A DNA stretch of 64,000 nt from Natronolimnohabitans sp. A-GB9 (lineage in GTDB: Archaea; Halobacteriota; Halobacteria; Halobacteriales; Natrialbaceae). This document shows, in pieces, positions 26,693-35,232 of this stretch. The stretch is taken from contig NZ_JAVDDV010000018.1 in assembly GCF_030848565.1 (NCBI RefSeq), forward strand, positions 1 to 64,000. The letters are read 5' to 3'. The notes below the pieces were generated by a model, which made no database searches, was not told the origin of the DNA, and worked only from the letters and a program-made list of their open reading frames with translations. Every line of letters starts with the position of its first letter. Within the stretch, counting starts at the first letter, position 1. A program made the translations under genes and the position numbers.

Positions 26693-26720
26693 GATTGCCG
26701 TCGTAGATCTATGTTACCGC

Positions 26721-27764
26721 ATGGCAAATTACAATCTCGAGAGTTCGGAGGGACGAGTAGAGGCGTTGCGCCGGATGCTGCTGATCCGAGCGTTCGACGA
26801 GGAGGCGGGGGATAGATTCGCGGACGGAGAAATACCTGGGTTCGTCCACCTCTATATCGGCGAGGAGGCAGTCGGTGTCGGCACCTGCGCAGCCCTGGAC
26901 CCCGACGACTACATCGCGAGCACCCACCGGGGACACGGCCACTGCATCGCGAAAGGACTCGATCCGAAGTACATGATGGCCGAACTGTACGGCAAGGCCG
27001 AAGGCTACTGTAACGGGAAAGGCGGCTCGATGCACATCGCGGACGTCGATGCCGGCATGCTCGGCGCAAACGGGATCGTCGGCGCAGGCCCGCCGCTAGC
27101 GACGGGTGCGGCGTTGTCGATCGACTACGACGACCGCGACCAGATCGCCGTCAGCTTCCTCGGGGATGGCGCGGTCGCGCAGGGCCAAGTCCACGAGGCG
27201 ATGAACCTCGCAGCGACGTGGGACCTGCCGGTTGTGTTCGTCGTCGAGAACAACCAGTACGGTGAGGGGACGCCGGTCGAGGACCAGCACAACGTCGACA
27301 ATCTGAGTGACACGGCCCAGGCGTACGACATTCCGGGGCTGACCGTCGATGGGATGGACGTCACCGCAGTCGCCGAGGCCGTCGACGAAGCCAGATCGCG
27401 AGCGCGAAACGGGAACGGTCCGACGCTCGTGGAAGCCGAGACCTACCGGTATCGCGGCCACTACGAAGGGGACGAAGAACCGTACCGCGACGAGGCAGAG
27501 ATCGAGCGCTGGAAAGACCGAGATCCGATCGACTCGTTCACGGAACGATTGATCGACCGGGACGAACTGACCGAAGCGGAGTTCGAGGAGCTACAAACCG
27601 AAGTCGAGGCGAAAATTCAGGACGCTGTCGACTACGCCCAGGACGCCACGCCGCCGGAGCCACACGAGGCCTACGACGACATGTTCGGCGAAATACCGCC
27701 GGAGATCGAACGATTCGCGACTGCCGCTCGAACCGACGGGGGAACCCCAGGAGGTGACCGATAA
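26721..27764 (+). CDS. acoA: thiamine-dependent 2-oxoacid/acetoin dehydrogenase E1 alpha subunit
   Basis: A 347-residue E1 alpha. Thiamine diphosphate is bound by the G148-D149-G150 ... E176-N177-N178 motif (FLGDGAVAQGQVHEAMN ... VVFVVENNQYGEG). THRGHGHCIAKG and GKGGSMHIAD are family hallmarks. Start at ATG 26721, close behind a TATA-like box. The next gene begins within its stop codon (TAATG). The presence of an AcoX-type protein in the operon favours acetoin dehydrogenase (acetoin to acetaldehyde plus acetyl-CoA), but pyruvate or a branched 2-oxoacid cannot be excluded by sequence. Confidence 0.88.
   Translation: MANYNLESSEGRVEALRRMLLIRAFDEEAGDRFADGEIPGFVHLYIGEEAVGVGTCAALDPDDYIASTHRGHGHCIAKGLDPKYMMAELYGKAEGYCNGKGGSMHIADVDAGMLGANGIVGAGPPLATGAALSIDYDDRDQIAVSFLGDGAVAQGQVHEAMNLAATWDLPVVFVVENNQYGEGTPVEDQHNVDNLSDTAQAYDIPGLTVDGMDVTAVAEAVDEARSRARNGNGPTLVEAETYRYRGHYEGDEEPYRDEAEIERWKDRDPIDSFTERLIDRDELTEAEFEELQTEVEAKIQDAVDYAQDATPPEPHEAYDDMFGEIPPEIERFATAARTDGGTPGGDR
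27749..27757 (+). promoter_or_regulatory. strong Shine-Dalgarno site for E1 beta
   Basis: AGGAGGTGA lies six bases before the ATG at 27764, inside the last codons of E1 alpha. It is one of the few clear ribosome sites in the window and confirms the start of an internal operon gene. Confidence 0.7.
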
Positions 27765-28777
27765 TGACTGCACAGGTCGAACGCGAACTCGAGACCGAAA
27801 CGGAGGAACTGACCGTCAGAGAGGCGATCCGCCAGGCGCTGCGGGAGGAACTCGAGCGCGACGAGGACGTCTTCCTCATCGGCGAGGACATCGGCGAGTT
27901 TGGCGGTGTCCTCGAGGTGACCGGCGACCTCTACGAGGAGTTCGGCGACGAACGGATCAAGGACACGCCGATCAGCGAGGCCGGCTTCACCGGCGCCGCG
28001 ACGGGCGCGGCAGCGACCGGGACGCGGCCGGTCGTGGAACTGATGTTCTCGGACTTCAGCGGCGTCGCGATGGAACAGATCATGAACCAGATGGCGAAGA
28101 TGCGTTATATGTTCGGCGGGAAGGCCGAGATGCCGGTCACCGTCCGGACGACCGAGGGCGGCGGCATGGGTGCCGCAAGCCAGCACTCGGGGACGGTCCA
28201 CACCTGGATGGCTCATTTCCCCGGCCTGAAAGCCGTCGCACCCGGAACCGCCGCGGCCGCGAAAGGGTTGACGAAAGCCGCGATCCGGTCGAACGACCCG
28301 GTTTTCGTCTTCGAGAACAAGATGATCTACGAGCAGACCGGGCAGGTTCCGACCGACGAAGATTATACCGCCCCGATCGGTGAGGCGGCGATCGAACGCG
28401 AGGGCGACGACGTCACCGTCGTCGCTACCCAGCGACTCGTCGGCGAGAGCCTTCAGACCGCCGAAAGCATCGCGGACGAGTTCGGTCTCGAGGTCGAAGT
28501 GATCGATCCGCGATCGCTGTATCCGCTAGACACCGAGACGATCGTCGAGAGCGTCCGCAAGACCGGGCGGCTGATCGTCGCCGACGAGAGCCCGCTCTCC
28601 TACGGTACCCACGCCGAGATCGTCGCGCGGGTCCAAGAAGAGGCGTTCTTTAGCCTCGACGCGCCGATTCAGCGGGTCGGAACCCCGGACACGCACATGC
28701 CGTTTAGTCCACCGCTCGAGAACGAGGTCCTGCCCGACGGGGACGACGTGCGGGCGGCGATCGAGCGGATCTCGTAG
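27764..28777 (+). CDS. acoB: 2-oxoacid/acetoin dehydrogenase E1 beta subunit
   Basis: A 337-residue E1 beta with the transketolase pyrimidine domain (LTVREAIRQALREELERDED; GEDIGEFGGV) and the C-terminal transketolase domain (VEVIDPRSLYPLDTETIVES, ending FSPPLENEVLPD). It forms the alpha2-beta2 E1 with the upstream product. It overlaps E1 alpha by one base and is followed by the acoX-like gene starting two bases after its stop, so the three are one tight operon. The acyltransferase partner is on the opposite strand 1.2 kb downstream. Confidence 0.9.
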   Translation: MTAQVERELETETEELTVREAIRQALREELERDEDVFLIGEDIGEFGGVLEVTGDLYEEFGDERIKDTPISEAGFTGAATGAAATGTRPVVELMFSDFSGVAMEQIMNQMAKMRYMFGGKAEMPVTVRTTEGGGMGAASQHSGTVHTWMAHFPGLKAVAPGTAAAAKGLTKAAIRSNDPVFVFENKMIYEQTGQVPTDEDYTAPIGEAAIEREGDDVTVVATQRLVGESLQTAESIADEFGLEVEVIDPRSLYPLDTETIVESVRKTGRLIVADESPLSYGTHAEIVARVQEEAFFSLDAPIQRVGTPDTHMPFSPPLENEVLPDGDDVRAAIERIS

Positions 28778-28778
28778 C

Positions 28779-29882
28779 GTGGCGTCGTCCGATTCCGACT
28801 CCAGTGCGGACTCCGAGTCCGACCGCGATCCCGATTCGGATCGGGCCCGCGTCGGGCTCGTCGTCAACCCGGCCGCAGGCAGGGACGTCCGCCGACTCAC
28901 CGGCGGAGCGAGCGTCGTCGACAACTACGCGAAACGCCGCATCGCCGAGTGCGTCCTCGAGGGGCTGACGGTCGCTGCCGACGGGATCGAGGTAGCCGCG
29001 ATGCCGTCCCGGGCCGGCATCGCCCGCGACGCTCTAGCGGAGTCTGACGTTGCCGCCGACGCGTTCCCGGCGGAGATCCTCGAGATGACTCTCGAGGGGT
29101 CGGCGGCCGACACCCGAACTGCAGCGGCTCGCTTCCGTGAGGAGACAGACACCATCGTCGTCCTCGGCGGCGACGGAACGACACGAGACGTGGCGCTCGA
29201 GAGCGGTTCGGTGCCGATCGTCGCAGTTGCGACGGGGACGAACACCGTCGTTCCGTCGCCGGTTGACGGGACTCTCGCGGGCGTCGCGGCTGGCCTCGTT
29301 GCGACGGGCGCGGTACCGGCAGACGACGTAACGACACGACATGGAACGGTCGAAGCGACGGTTCGATCCTCCGGAACAGCCGACGGGAGTCGACTAACTG
29401 CGCTCGTCTCGGCCGAAATATCGTCACGGTCGTTCGTCGGTACACGTGCCCTGCTCGATCCTGCCGATCTACGGGGCGGCGTCGTCTCTCGTGCACATCC
29501 GGGCGACGTCGGTCTGTCGGCGGTCGCCGGCGCGGTCATGTCCGAACCCGTGGTCGGCGACGATCCCGGCGGTGTCGCCGTCCGACTCGACGATCCCGAC
29601 ACAGCCGAACGGACCGTCCGAGCGGTCGTCGCACCCGGCGTCCTCGCGACGGTCGGCGTCGAGTCGTGGGAGCGACTCGAGCCCGGCGACTCGGTCTTGT
29701 TCGAGGTCCCCGACGGCGTTGTCGGAGCCGATGGTGAGCGCGAACTCGAGACCACTGACGCGACGGTCGAACTGTGCCCACTCAAGGCGGGACCGCGACT
29801 CGTCGACGTCGAGCGGACACTCGCAGTCGGAGCGCGACGTGGCGGATTCGACGTCGAGACAGCGTCTTCGGCACGGGAGTAG
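28779..29882 (+). CDS. acoX: AcoX-like ATP-NAD kinase family protein
   Basis: A 367-residue protein with the NAD-kinase fold: GLVVNPAAGRDVRRLTGGAS at the N-terminus and the nucleotide motif VVLGGDGTTRDVA around residue 127. A GTG start follows the E1 beta stop. The first 23 residues are a low-complexity run of S, D and E. AcoX proteins are encoded in bacterial acetoin operons, and their exact role is unclear. Here it is the best evidence that the operon handles acetoin. NAD phosphorylation is possible, as the GGDGT motif is intact. Confidence 0.8.
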   Translation: MASSDSDSSADSESDRDPDSDRARVGLVVNPAAGRDVRRLTGGASVVDNYAKRRIAECVLEGLTVAADGIEVAAMPSRAGIARDALAESDVAADAFPAEILEMTLEGSAADTRTAAARFREETDTIVVLGGDGTTRDVALESGSVPIVAVATGTNTVVPSPVDGTLAGVAAGLVATGAVPADDVTTRHGTVEATVRSSGTADGSRLTALVSAEISSRSFVGTRALLDPADLRGGVVSRAHPGDVGLSAVAGAVMSEPVVGDDPGGVAVRLDDPDTAERTVRAVVAPGVLATVGVESWERLEPGDSVLFEVPDGVVGADGERELETTDATVELCPLKAGPRLVDVERTLAVGARRGGFDVETASSARE

Positions 29883-29963
29883 TTGCGACTCGAAACTCGA
29901 GACTGTAGAATCGAGCGCAGGAACTGCAGGCCGAGGAAACGGATCGACCTGTCCGTCTGGATG

Positions 29964-31655
29964 TTACTGACGGTCCCACGAAAGGTCCAGTTCCAGATCC
30001 TCCCGAAGCAACTGCGAGACGTGACAGCCCCGCTCGCCGAGTTCGACGATCCGTTCGACGGTCTCGTCGTCCGCGTCGGTCTCGAGGTGGATCGTCGCCT
30101 CGATCGATTCCACCGAGCCGTGCTCGGGGTCGGCATCAGTCGTCACCGAGATCTCCCCGATCTCGGCGTCGCGCTTCTTGGCCTGGTAGCGCGTGCTCAG
30201 GGAGAGACAGGAGGCGAGTCCGCCGAGGAAGACGTCGACGGGCGTCGGACCGGTTTCGGTGCCGCCGCTGTCTTCGGGTTCGTCGTACTGCCACTCGAAA
30301 GACCCCGCGTCGATCCGGCCGTGCATGCCGTCGGGATTCGTCGCGGTGACGGTGCGTCCGGGCATCTCCTCCTCGCTTTCCCCTCGCTCTCGTCCGCTCC
30401 GGTCGATGTCCGCTGGCAGCAGATCCCACGGCTCCTCGAGGTTGTCGACGAGCGTCCCGAGGAAACGGGCAGCGTCGGCGCCGTCGACGACGCGGTGGTC
30501 GAACGAAAGGTCGAGCGGGAGATGGCGGCGCCACTCGAGGGCCTCGCCGCCGGCTTCGCTGCCCCCGCCGCGCACCGGTCGCTCTTCGACCGCGTCGACT
30601 CCCAGTATCGCGACCTGCGGCGGGTTGATGACCGGATCGAACGATTCGACCCCGAGCACACCGAGGTTCGTCACCGTGAACGTCCCACCGCGCAGGTCGT
30701 CCATCGTGTACTCTCCGCCCAGAGCGTCGTCGACGAGAGTGCGACGCTCTTCGGAGAGTTCGGACAGCGATTTCGATTCGACGTCGCGCAGCACCGGCGC
30801 GATCAACCCCTGTTCGACGTCGACCGCGATCCCGAGGTTGTGTTCCTCCCAGATGCGGTGGGTATCGTCCTCGAAGGTGGCGTTGAACGCGGGATGGTCC
30901 TCGAGCGTCGCCGACACCGCGAGCAAGAGCACGTCTTGAACGGAGACGTCGGCCTCGAGGGCGTCGTCTGCGGCATCGACAGCAGCAAACAGGTCCTCGG
31001 CGTCGGCCTCGCGATGAACGGTCACGTGGACGGCCTCGCGGTAGCTTTCGCTCAGCCGCGAAGCGATCGTTTGACGCATGCCGTCGAACGGGCGTTCTTC
31101 AGCGAGCGTTCTGCCACCGGCTGCCGCCACTGCTCCGGCCGCTTCTTCGGCTGTGGCTTCTACGTCCTCTTCCGTGATCGCGCCCTGATAGCCCGTTCCT
31201 TCGACGGTCGTAAGATCCACGCCGAGCTCCTCTGCGCGCTTTCGCGCGCGTGGGGAGACACGCATGTCATCGCTCGTCGTGCTGGTTTCGGCGCCACCGC
31301 CAGCGGCGTCGCCGCCCCCTGTCTCAGGCTCGGCCTCTGTGGGTTTCTCGGCGTCGGCTGCTTTTTCCCCTTCGAGGTCCGCCTTCGCTTCCGCCTCGAG
31401 ATCGTCGATTTCCGCGTCGGTCGGCGCGACGATCCCGATCGGCGTCCCGGGTGGTACCGCTTCTCCCTCCTCGAGATAGGTGCGCCGGAGGACGCCGTCC
31501 TCCCTGGCTTCGACTTCCCCGACGCTCTTCTCGGACTCGACTTCGGCGACCAACTCCCCTTCTTCGACGGACTCCTGTTTCTCGACGTGCCACTCGAGAA
31601 GAACTCCACGTTCCATCTCGAGACCGAGTTTCGGCATCCGAATGATGTACGCCAT
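29964..31655 (-). CDS. 2-oxoacid dehydrogenase E2 acyltransferase fused to a C-terminal OsmC domain
   Basis: A 563-residue fusion. In order: lipoyl domain (1-78; lipoyl lysine K43 in VESEKSVGE), an acidic alanine/glutamate linker, peripheral subunit-binding domain (131-167, VSPRARKRAEELGVDL), catalytic acyltransferase domain (about 187-415; H387 and D391 in FDHRVVDGAD) and an OsmC/Ohr domain (431-563) with both redox cysteines, C483 (GGLASCLSL) and C544 (ERGCHVS). ATG 31655 starts the lipoyl domain directly. It is convergent with the E1/AcoX operon, and no E3 gene is near. OsmC-type peroxidases are known to be re-reduced by lipoyl groups of E2 proteins, so the fusion links the two halves of that reaction in one chain. 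Confidence 0.88.
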   Translation of the reverse strand: MAYIIRMPKLGLEMERGVLLEWHVEKQESVEEGELVAEVESEKSVGEVEAREDGVLRRTYLEEGEAVPPGTPIGIVAPTDAEIDDLEAEAKADLEGEKAADAEKPTEAEPETGGGDAAGGGAETSTTSDDMRVSPRARKRAEELGVDLTTVEGTGYQGAITEEDVEATAEEAAGAVAAAGGRTLAEERPFDGMRQTIASRLSESYREAVHVTVHREADAEDLFAAVDAADDALEADVSVQDVLLLAVSATLEDHPAFNATFEDDTHRIWEEHNLGIAVDVEQGLIAPVLRDVESKSLSELSEERRTLVDDALGGEYTMDDLRGGTFTVTNLGVLGVESFDPVINPPQVAILGVDAVEERPVRGGGSEAGGEALEWRRHLPLDLSFDHRVVDGADAARFLGTLVDNLEEPWDLLPADIDRSGRERGESEEEMPGRTVTATNPDGMHGRIDAGSFEWQYDEPEDSGGTETGPTPVDVFLGGLASCLSLSTRYQAKKRDAEIGEISVTTDADPEHGSVESIEATIHLETDADDETVERIVELGERGCHVSQLLREDLELDLSWDRQ

Positions 31656-31894
31656 AATATCACACACGAGAAATGTGGTGTAAAAGCTATCGGCAAACCG
31701 AACCCCAAGTGGTCGTGTTGTCGTGGTCGCTTGCCGTAGCCTCATCTGATCTCGAGACAGTTACCGCCGATCGCTAGATCCGGGGTCGGCGGTCGGCAGT
31801 AGTTGACTACAGCAGTCCGTATGAAAAGAACCGGTCGACACGAGACATGCGCCCTGTATCCATCGGGCCGAGAGAGACGGGAGGAGCGGTCGGA
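31656..31894. promoter_or_regulatory. promoter-side gap before the E2 gene
   Basis: A 239-bp gap upstream of the E2-OsmC start and downstream of the FAD oxidase gene. It contains one copy of the short motif ACTACAGCAGTCCGTATG (about 31806-31823), related to sequences at 19.5 and 25.1 kb. No coding sequence. Confidence 0.4.
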
Positions 31895-33307
31895 TCACTC
31901 CATCGTCGGCTCGGTGTTCTGATTTGAGCTGAAGAAGCTTGTCGGATCGTACTCGCCTTTTAGCGCGACCAGCCGGTCGTATGCATCGCCGAACGTCGTT
32001 TCTAGCATCTCGTCGCTGTCCTCGTAGAATCCCGGGAAGTTGAGATACACCGAGCCGTCGGAGAACTGCCGCATGTCATCCAGACAGTCGCGTGCCCACG
32101 CTATGTTCGTCTCATCTTGCCCGGGGACCTCCCAGTTTGCCTCCACGCCGAGGAGATACGGGGCCTCCCGACCGGCGAAGGCGCTTTCCTCGAGACCGAC
32201 GTCGGTGATCGTACCACCCAATGGCCAGACGTCGACCGTCGAGAGCGGTGACGGGGCCGCCTCCGCCCACTCGATACTGCGGTCGATGACATCGTCGGAG
32301 AGCGATTCGAGATACAACGATTTCCAGTAGTATCGCATGCCGTCGGGATAGTCTTCGTCGAACAGTTGTTGGAATTCCGTGTAGGGAATTTTGCCGCTGA
32401 AGTCCGCCAGTGGCTCGCCTAGCTCCCGCAGTGGCTCGATAACGGTTTCACCTTCTTCAGGTGCGTCCGCGTACATCCCCAGTATGGCGATCTTGAACTC
32501 GTCGACCACGTCTGCTGGGAAGAGTTCCTCTTCGGGGAACACTCCCGAGGAAACGAGTGTAGTGAGCTCGTTCGGTGCCGACTCCTCGTAGTCTCGGAAT
32601 GCACGCAGCACCTCTACAGCGAGATCCCCAGGATAGACCACAAATCCGGTGGCCACCTCTGGCCCAACCGAATGCAGGTCAAACTCGAATCCCGTCACGA
32701 TCCCGAATGTGCCACCGCCGCCGCGTAGCCCCCAGAAGAGTTCCTCGTTCTGGTCTTCGCTGGCGGTGCGGTGCTCGCCATCCGCGGTGACGATATCGAC
32801 GGACGCGAGGTTGTCACAGCTCAATCCGTATTTGTTCCGGAGATGACCGATCCCTCCGCCGAGGGTGAGCCCTGCGACCCCAGTATCAGAGACGACTCCG
32901 AGGGGTGTTGCCAGTCCGAACGCCTGCGTCTCGTGGTCGACATCGCCCAGCGTTGCACCTGCCTGAACCCACGCAGTCCGTTCGTCGGGGTCCACCCAGA
33001 CACCGTTCATCTCTGAGAGATCGATAACCATCCCGTCGTCGCAGACTGCGCTTCCAGCCACGTTGTGACCGCCGCTCCGAACTGCCACGAGGAGGTCGTT
33101 CTCTCGGGCGAAATTCACCGCACTGATGACGTCGGCGGTTCCCGAACAATAGGCGATTATGACGGGATACTTCTCGATCATCCCGTTCCACACCTCTCGG
33201 GCATCGTCGTAGCCATCATCGTCGGGGAGTACTACCTCACCGTAGAATCGCTCCGTCAGATCCTGGATGACGTCTTCTGAAACTGATGATGGTGTTGCGT
33301 TGGCCAT
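31895..33307 (-). CDS. FAD-binding oxidoreductase with berberine-bridge (BBE) domain
   Basis: A 470-residue FAD-linked oxidase. The PCMH-type FAD domain has VAVRSGGHNVAGSAV, where H81 is the expected covalent flavin ligand, and TLGGGIGHLRNKYGLSCDNL. The usual second anchor (Cys in a CPTVG-like loop) is absent; the loop reads TPLGVVSDTGVAG, so attachment should be through one bond. The C-terminus LKGEYDPTSFFSSNQN is the BBE motif. Start at ATG 33307. Relatives oxidise sugars or alcohols with O2 as acceptor; the substrate here is unknown. It stands alone between the E2 gene and an insertion sequence. Confidence 0.85.
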   Translation of the reverse strand: MANATPSSVSEDVIQDLTERFYGEVVLPDDDGYDDAREVWNGMIEKYPVIIAYCSGTADVISAVNFARENDLLVAVRSGGHNVAGSAVCDDGMVIDLSEMNGVWVDPDERTAWVQAGATLGDVDHETQAFGLATPLGVVSDTGVAGLTLGGGIGHLRNKYGLSCDNLASVDIVTADGEHRTASEDQNEELFWGLRGGGGTFGIVTGFEFDLHSVGPEVATGFVVYPGDLAVEVLRAFRDYEESAPNELTTLVSSGVFPEEELFPADVVDEFKIAILGMYADAPEEGETVIEPLRELGEPLADFSGKIPYTEFQQLFDEDYPDGMRYYWKSLYLESLSDDVIDRSIEWAEAAPSPLSTVDVWPLGGTITDVGLEESAFAGREAPYLLGVEANWEVPGQDETNIAWARDCLDDMRQFSDGSVYLNFPGFYEDSDEMLETTFGDAYDRLVALKGEYDPTSFFSSNQNTEPTME

Positions 33308-33642
33308 GGGATGGTCTACCCTATGTGGGATAGTCACATAGCGTCACTCCGTGACGAATCTGCAAGCGTTGACGGAGAGCCAGTCGATGAAGAGATACAG
33401 TAACAGTACGCGCTAATCCTTGGTTCGTTGCACATGCATTTCCTTTGCAACGATTAACCATAATATCGGTACTTCCCGAAGGTCGCTTCGTGAGCGGTGC
33501 TGAGTCATGGGAAACTGGAGCAAACGCTGGTGTGGTAGCTGAGTGAAGGACGAAATAGAGTTCACAGGTGAAGGAACCCGCGGTAAGAAGGCTGAGATCC
33601 GCTGTTCTAGGCGAATGCTGTTGCTCACCAGACCTTGCCCAA

Positions 33643-33670
33643 GGCCGCGGGCTGGCGTCAGCCCGCGGCC
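33643..33670. terminator. GC-rich hairpin at the transposase 3' end
   Basis: Perfect 12-bp stem GGCCGCGGGCTG / CAGCCCGCGGCC with loop GCGT. It includes the transposase stop codon (33658-33660). It may end transcription or shield the element from outside transcription. No T-tract follows. Confidence 0.45.
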
Positions 33671-34848
33671 GATGCGTACGCTTCTGGCACACCGACGCCG
33701 TTCATCTCAATCTCCCATGTTCGCTCTAACTCTTCCTCTAACGCGTGTCTGATCCAGTCAGAGAAGGTCTTGAACGTGAATTCCTCGGGCAGGTCGCGCC
33801 CGCCCCGCCGTGGGCGGGCGACGACCGCCCATCGAAGCACAAGCCAGAGGTTCTCCAACAGGAATCCAACCAGAACGAACGCAAAGCGGATGATTGGGTC
33901 TTGTGTCGTCGTTACCACCCGTGCTTGGCGGAATACACGGTAGCTTGTCTCGATTGCTGACCGTTTTCGGTAGAGTCGTTCGACTTGCTTCGGCGTGCGA
34001 TCGGCCAGATCGCACGCCACATAACCTCGAACGACTTCGCCGCTTTTCCCGCGATCTCCGGCGTGATAGGAGACAGCGACCGCGAGCGGGAATTTTAGTT
34101 CCCGCTCGCGGCCTTTGTACATCCGATAGGTCGTCATGTACGAGCGGTGCGTATCCAGCTTCTTCCTCATGCGCTTGCCCTTCTTTTGGACGGGTACGAC
34201 AGTCGCAGCAATCTCCCGCGAACGACGCAGGATACGTTCGTTGTAGAAGCCACGATCAGCCAAGAGCAGCTCTATCTCGAAGGGATAGGCTTCGACGCGG
34301 TCGAGGACGCGCTCGACCGCGTCGGCCTCCTTCTCGTCACTCCGGACGTACGTCATGGCCAACGTCACCGGCTTCCCGTTCGAGACGAGATACGCGGTAC
34401 AGTACCGGTGACACGTCGTTGTTCCGTCTTTCGCGTGCATGCGACAGAGTTCACCTTCTTGATCGGCGTACGTTCCGTGATAGGGGTTATCGACGAAGTC
34501 GATGGAGACGATCCTCGACCGATCAGGGTCGAGGATCGTCATCGCTACCTCCCGAAGAAGGTGGTTAGCAACCCGCTCAAGCCACTCCCGGTTGAGCGTA
34601 TGGAGCCAATCCATGACAGTATCATCACAGGGTGCGTTATCGTTGTCCTTGCACGTCTCCCAGATGGATGTCTGGTTGACTGCTGCAAGAATGACAACAG
34701 CCCAGATATCGCCGGGATCGAGGGGCGACCCCTCGATCCCTGGCAAAGGGAGCTGACGGATGACGTCTTCCGCTAAATCTTTCACATCCGAGTCCGAAAG
34801 AACACCGTCTGGCTGAGGGATCTTGAACACATTCACACAGCCAGACAT
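33658..34848 (-). CDS. ISH3-family-like DDE transposase
   Basis: A 396-residue transposase with the DDE pattern: first aspartate around SIDFVDNPYHGTY, second in LLADRGFYNERIL, glutamate in KRSAIETSYRVFRQARV. Layout matches the broken element at 54181-55526 (same LxDRGFY and RRGGR motifs) but the sequences are quite diverged, so they are different members. The frame is open throughout and the element ends are present, so it may be active. Its 3' end forms a strong hairpin. Confidence 0.8.
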   Translation of the reverse strand: MSGCVNVFKIPQPDGVLSDSDVKDLAEDVIRQLPLPGIEGSPLDPGDIWAVVILAAVNQTSIWETCKDNDNAPCDDTVMDWLHTLNREWLERVANHLLREVAMTILDPDRSRIVSIDFVDNPYHGTYADQEGELCRMHAKDGTTTCHRYCTAYLVSNGKPVTLAMTYVRSDEKEADAVERVLDRVEAYPFEIELLLADRGFYNERILRRSREIAATVVPVQKKGKRMRKKLDTHRSYMTTYRMYKGRERELKFPLAVAVSYHAGDRGKSGEVVRGYVACDLADRTPKQVERLYRKRSAIETSYRVFRQARVVTTTQDPIIRFAFVLVGFLLENLWLVLRWAVVARPRRGGRDLPEEFTFKTFSDWIRHALEEELERTWEIEMNGVGVPEAYASAAG

Positions 34849-34904
34849 CTTCCTAATCAGACCAACGCTTTAGCTTCAGCTCTCACACCAGTCGGGAAGT
34901 ACCG

Positions 34905-35232
34905 TAGACGGCTTTGCGACACAACTGTTCTTTATCTAATTACTTTCACGAAAAGAGGAGTGCTAGACACTAGATACGTGCCTGACGTTCTCTAGGAGAT
35001 GATTTCCATATGCAACCAACTACTTTTCCACTTCTCTGATTGGCGGGTCCTGTCCATTAGCTGGACGGGAATTTTGTATAGCGGTATAATATTTACAGAC
35101 CGTCGTATTAGCGGATATCTTCGCATACATTGTCTGTGACTCCTGAATTCGGCGCTGAGAATTTACTTGGCTAAACACCAGTTTGACCAAGTAGATTTAC
35201 TAGGGTCGAAGCTGTACCCCAAAGTGAGAATC
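34905..35232. promoter_or_regulatory. AT-rich region upstream of the integrase
   Basis: 328 bp of low GC. TATAGCGGTATAATATTTAC around 35078-35097 is a plausible promoter core. Attachment-site core repeats could lie here, but I find no direct repeat shared with the distal side of the mobile region. Confidence 0.4.

Larger units (their letters stand above)
33467..34904. mobile_element. ISH3-type insertion sequence (complete)
   Basis: About 1.44 kb with a single intact transposase on the minus strand. Inverted termini read CGGTACTTCCCGA at 33467-33479 and its complement at 34892-34904; a second shared motif (CTGGTGTG--AGCTGA) lies just inside on the right and near 33527 on the left. No clear target duplication flanks it. 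It sits between the chromosomal FAD oxidase gene and the integrase of the mobile region. Confidence 0.65.

Noticed and set aside
29883-31739. 618-codon plus-strand frame opposite E2-OsmC
   Set aside because: Antisense shadow of a gene with complete lipoyl, acyltransferase and OsmC motifs.
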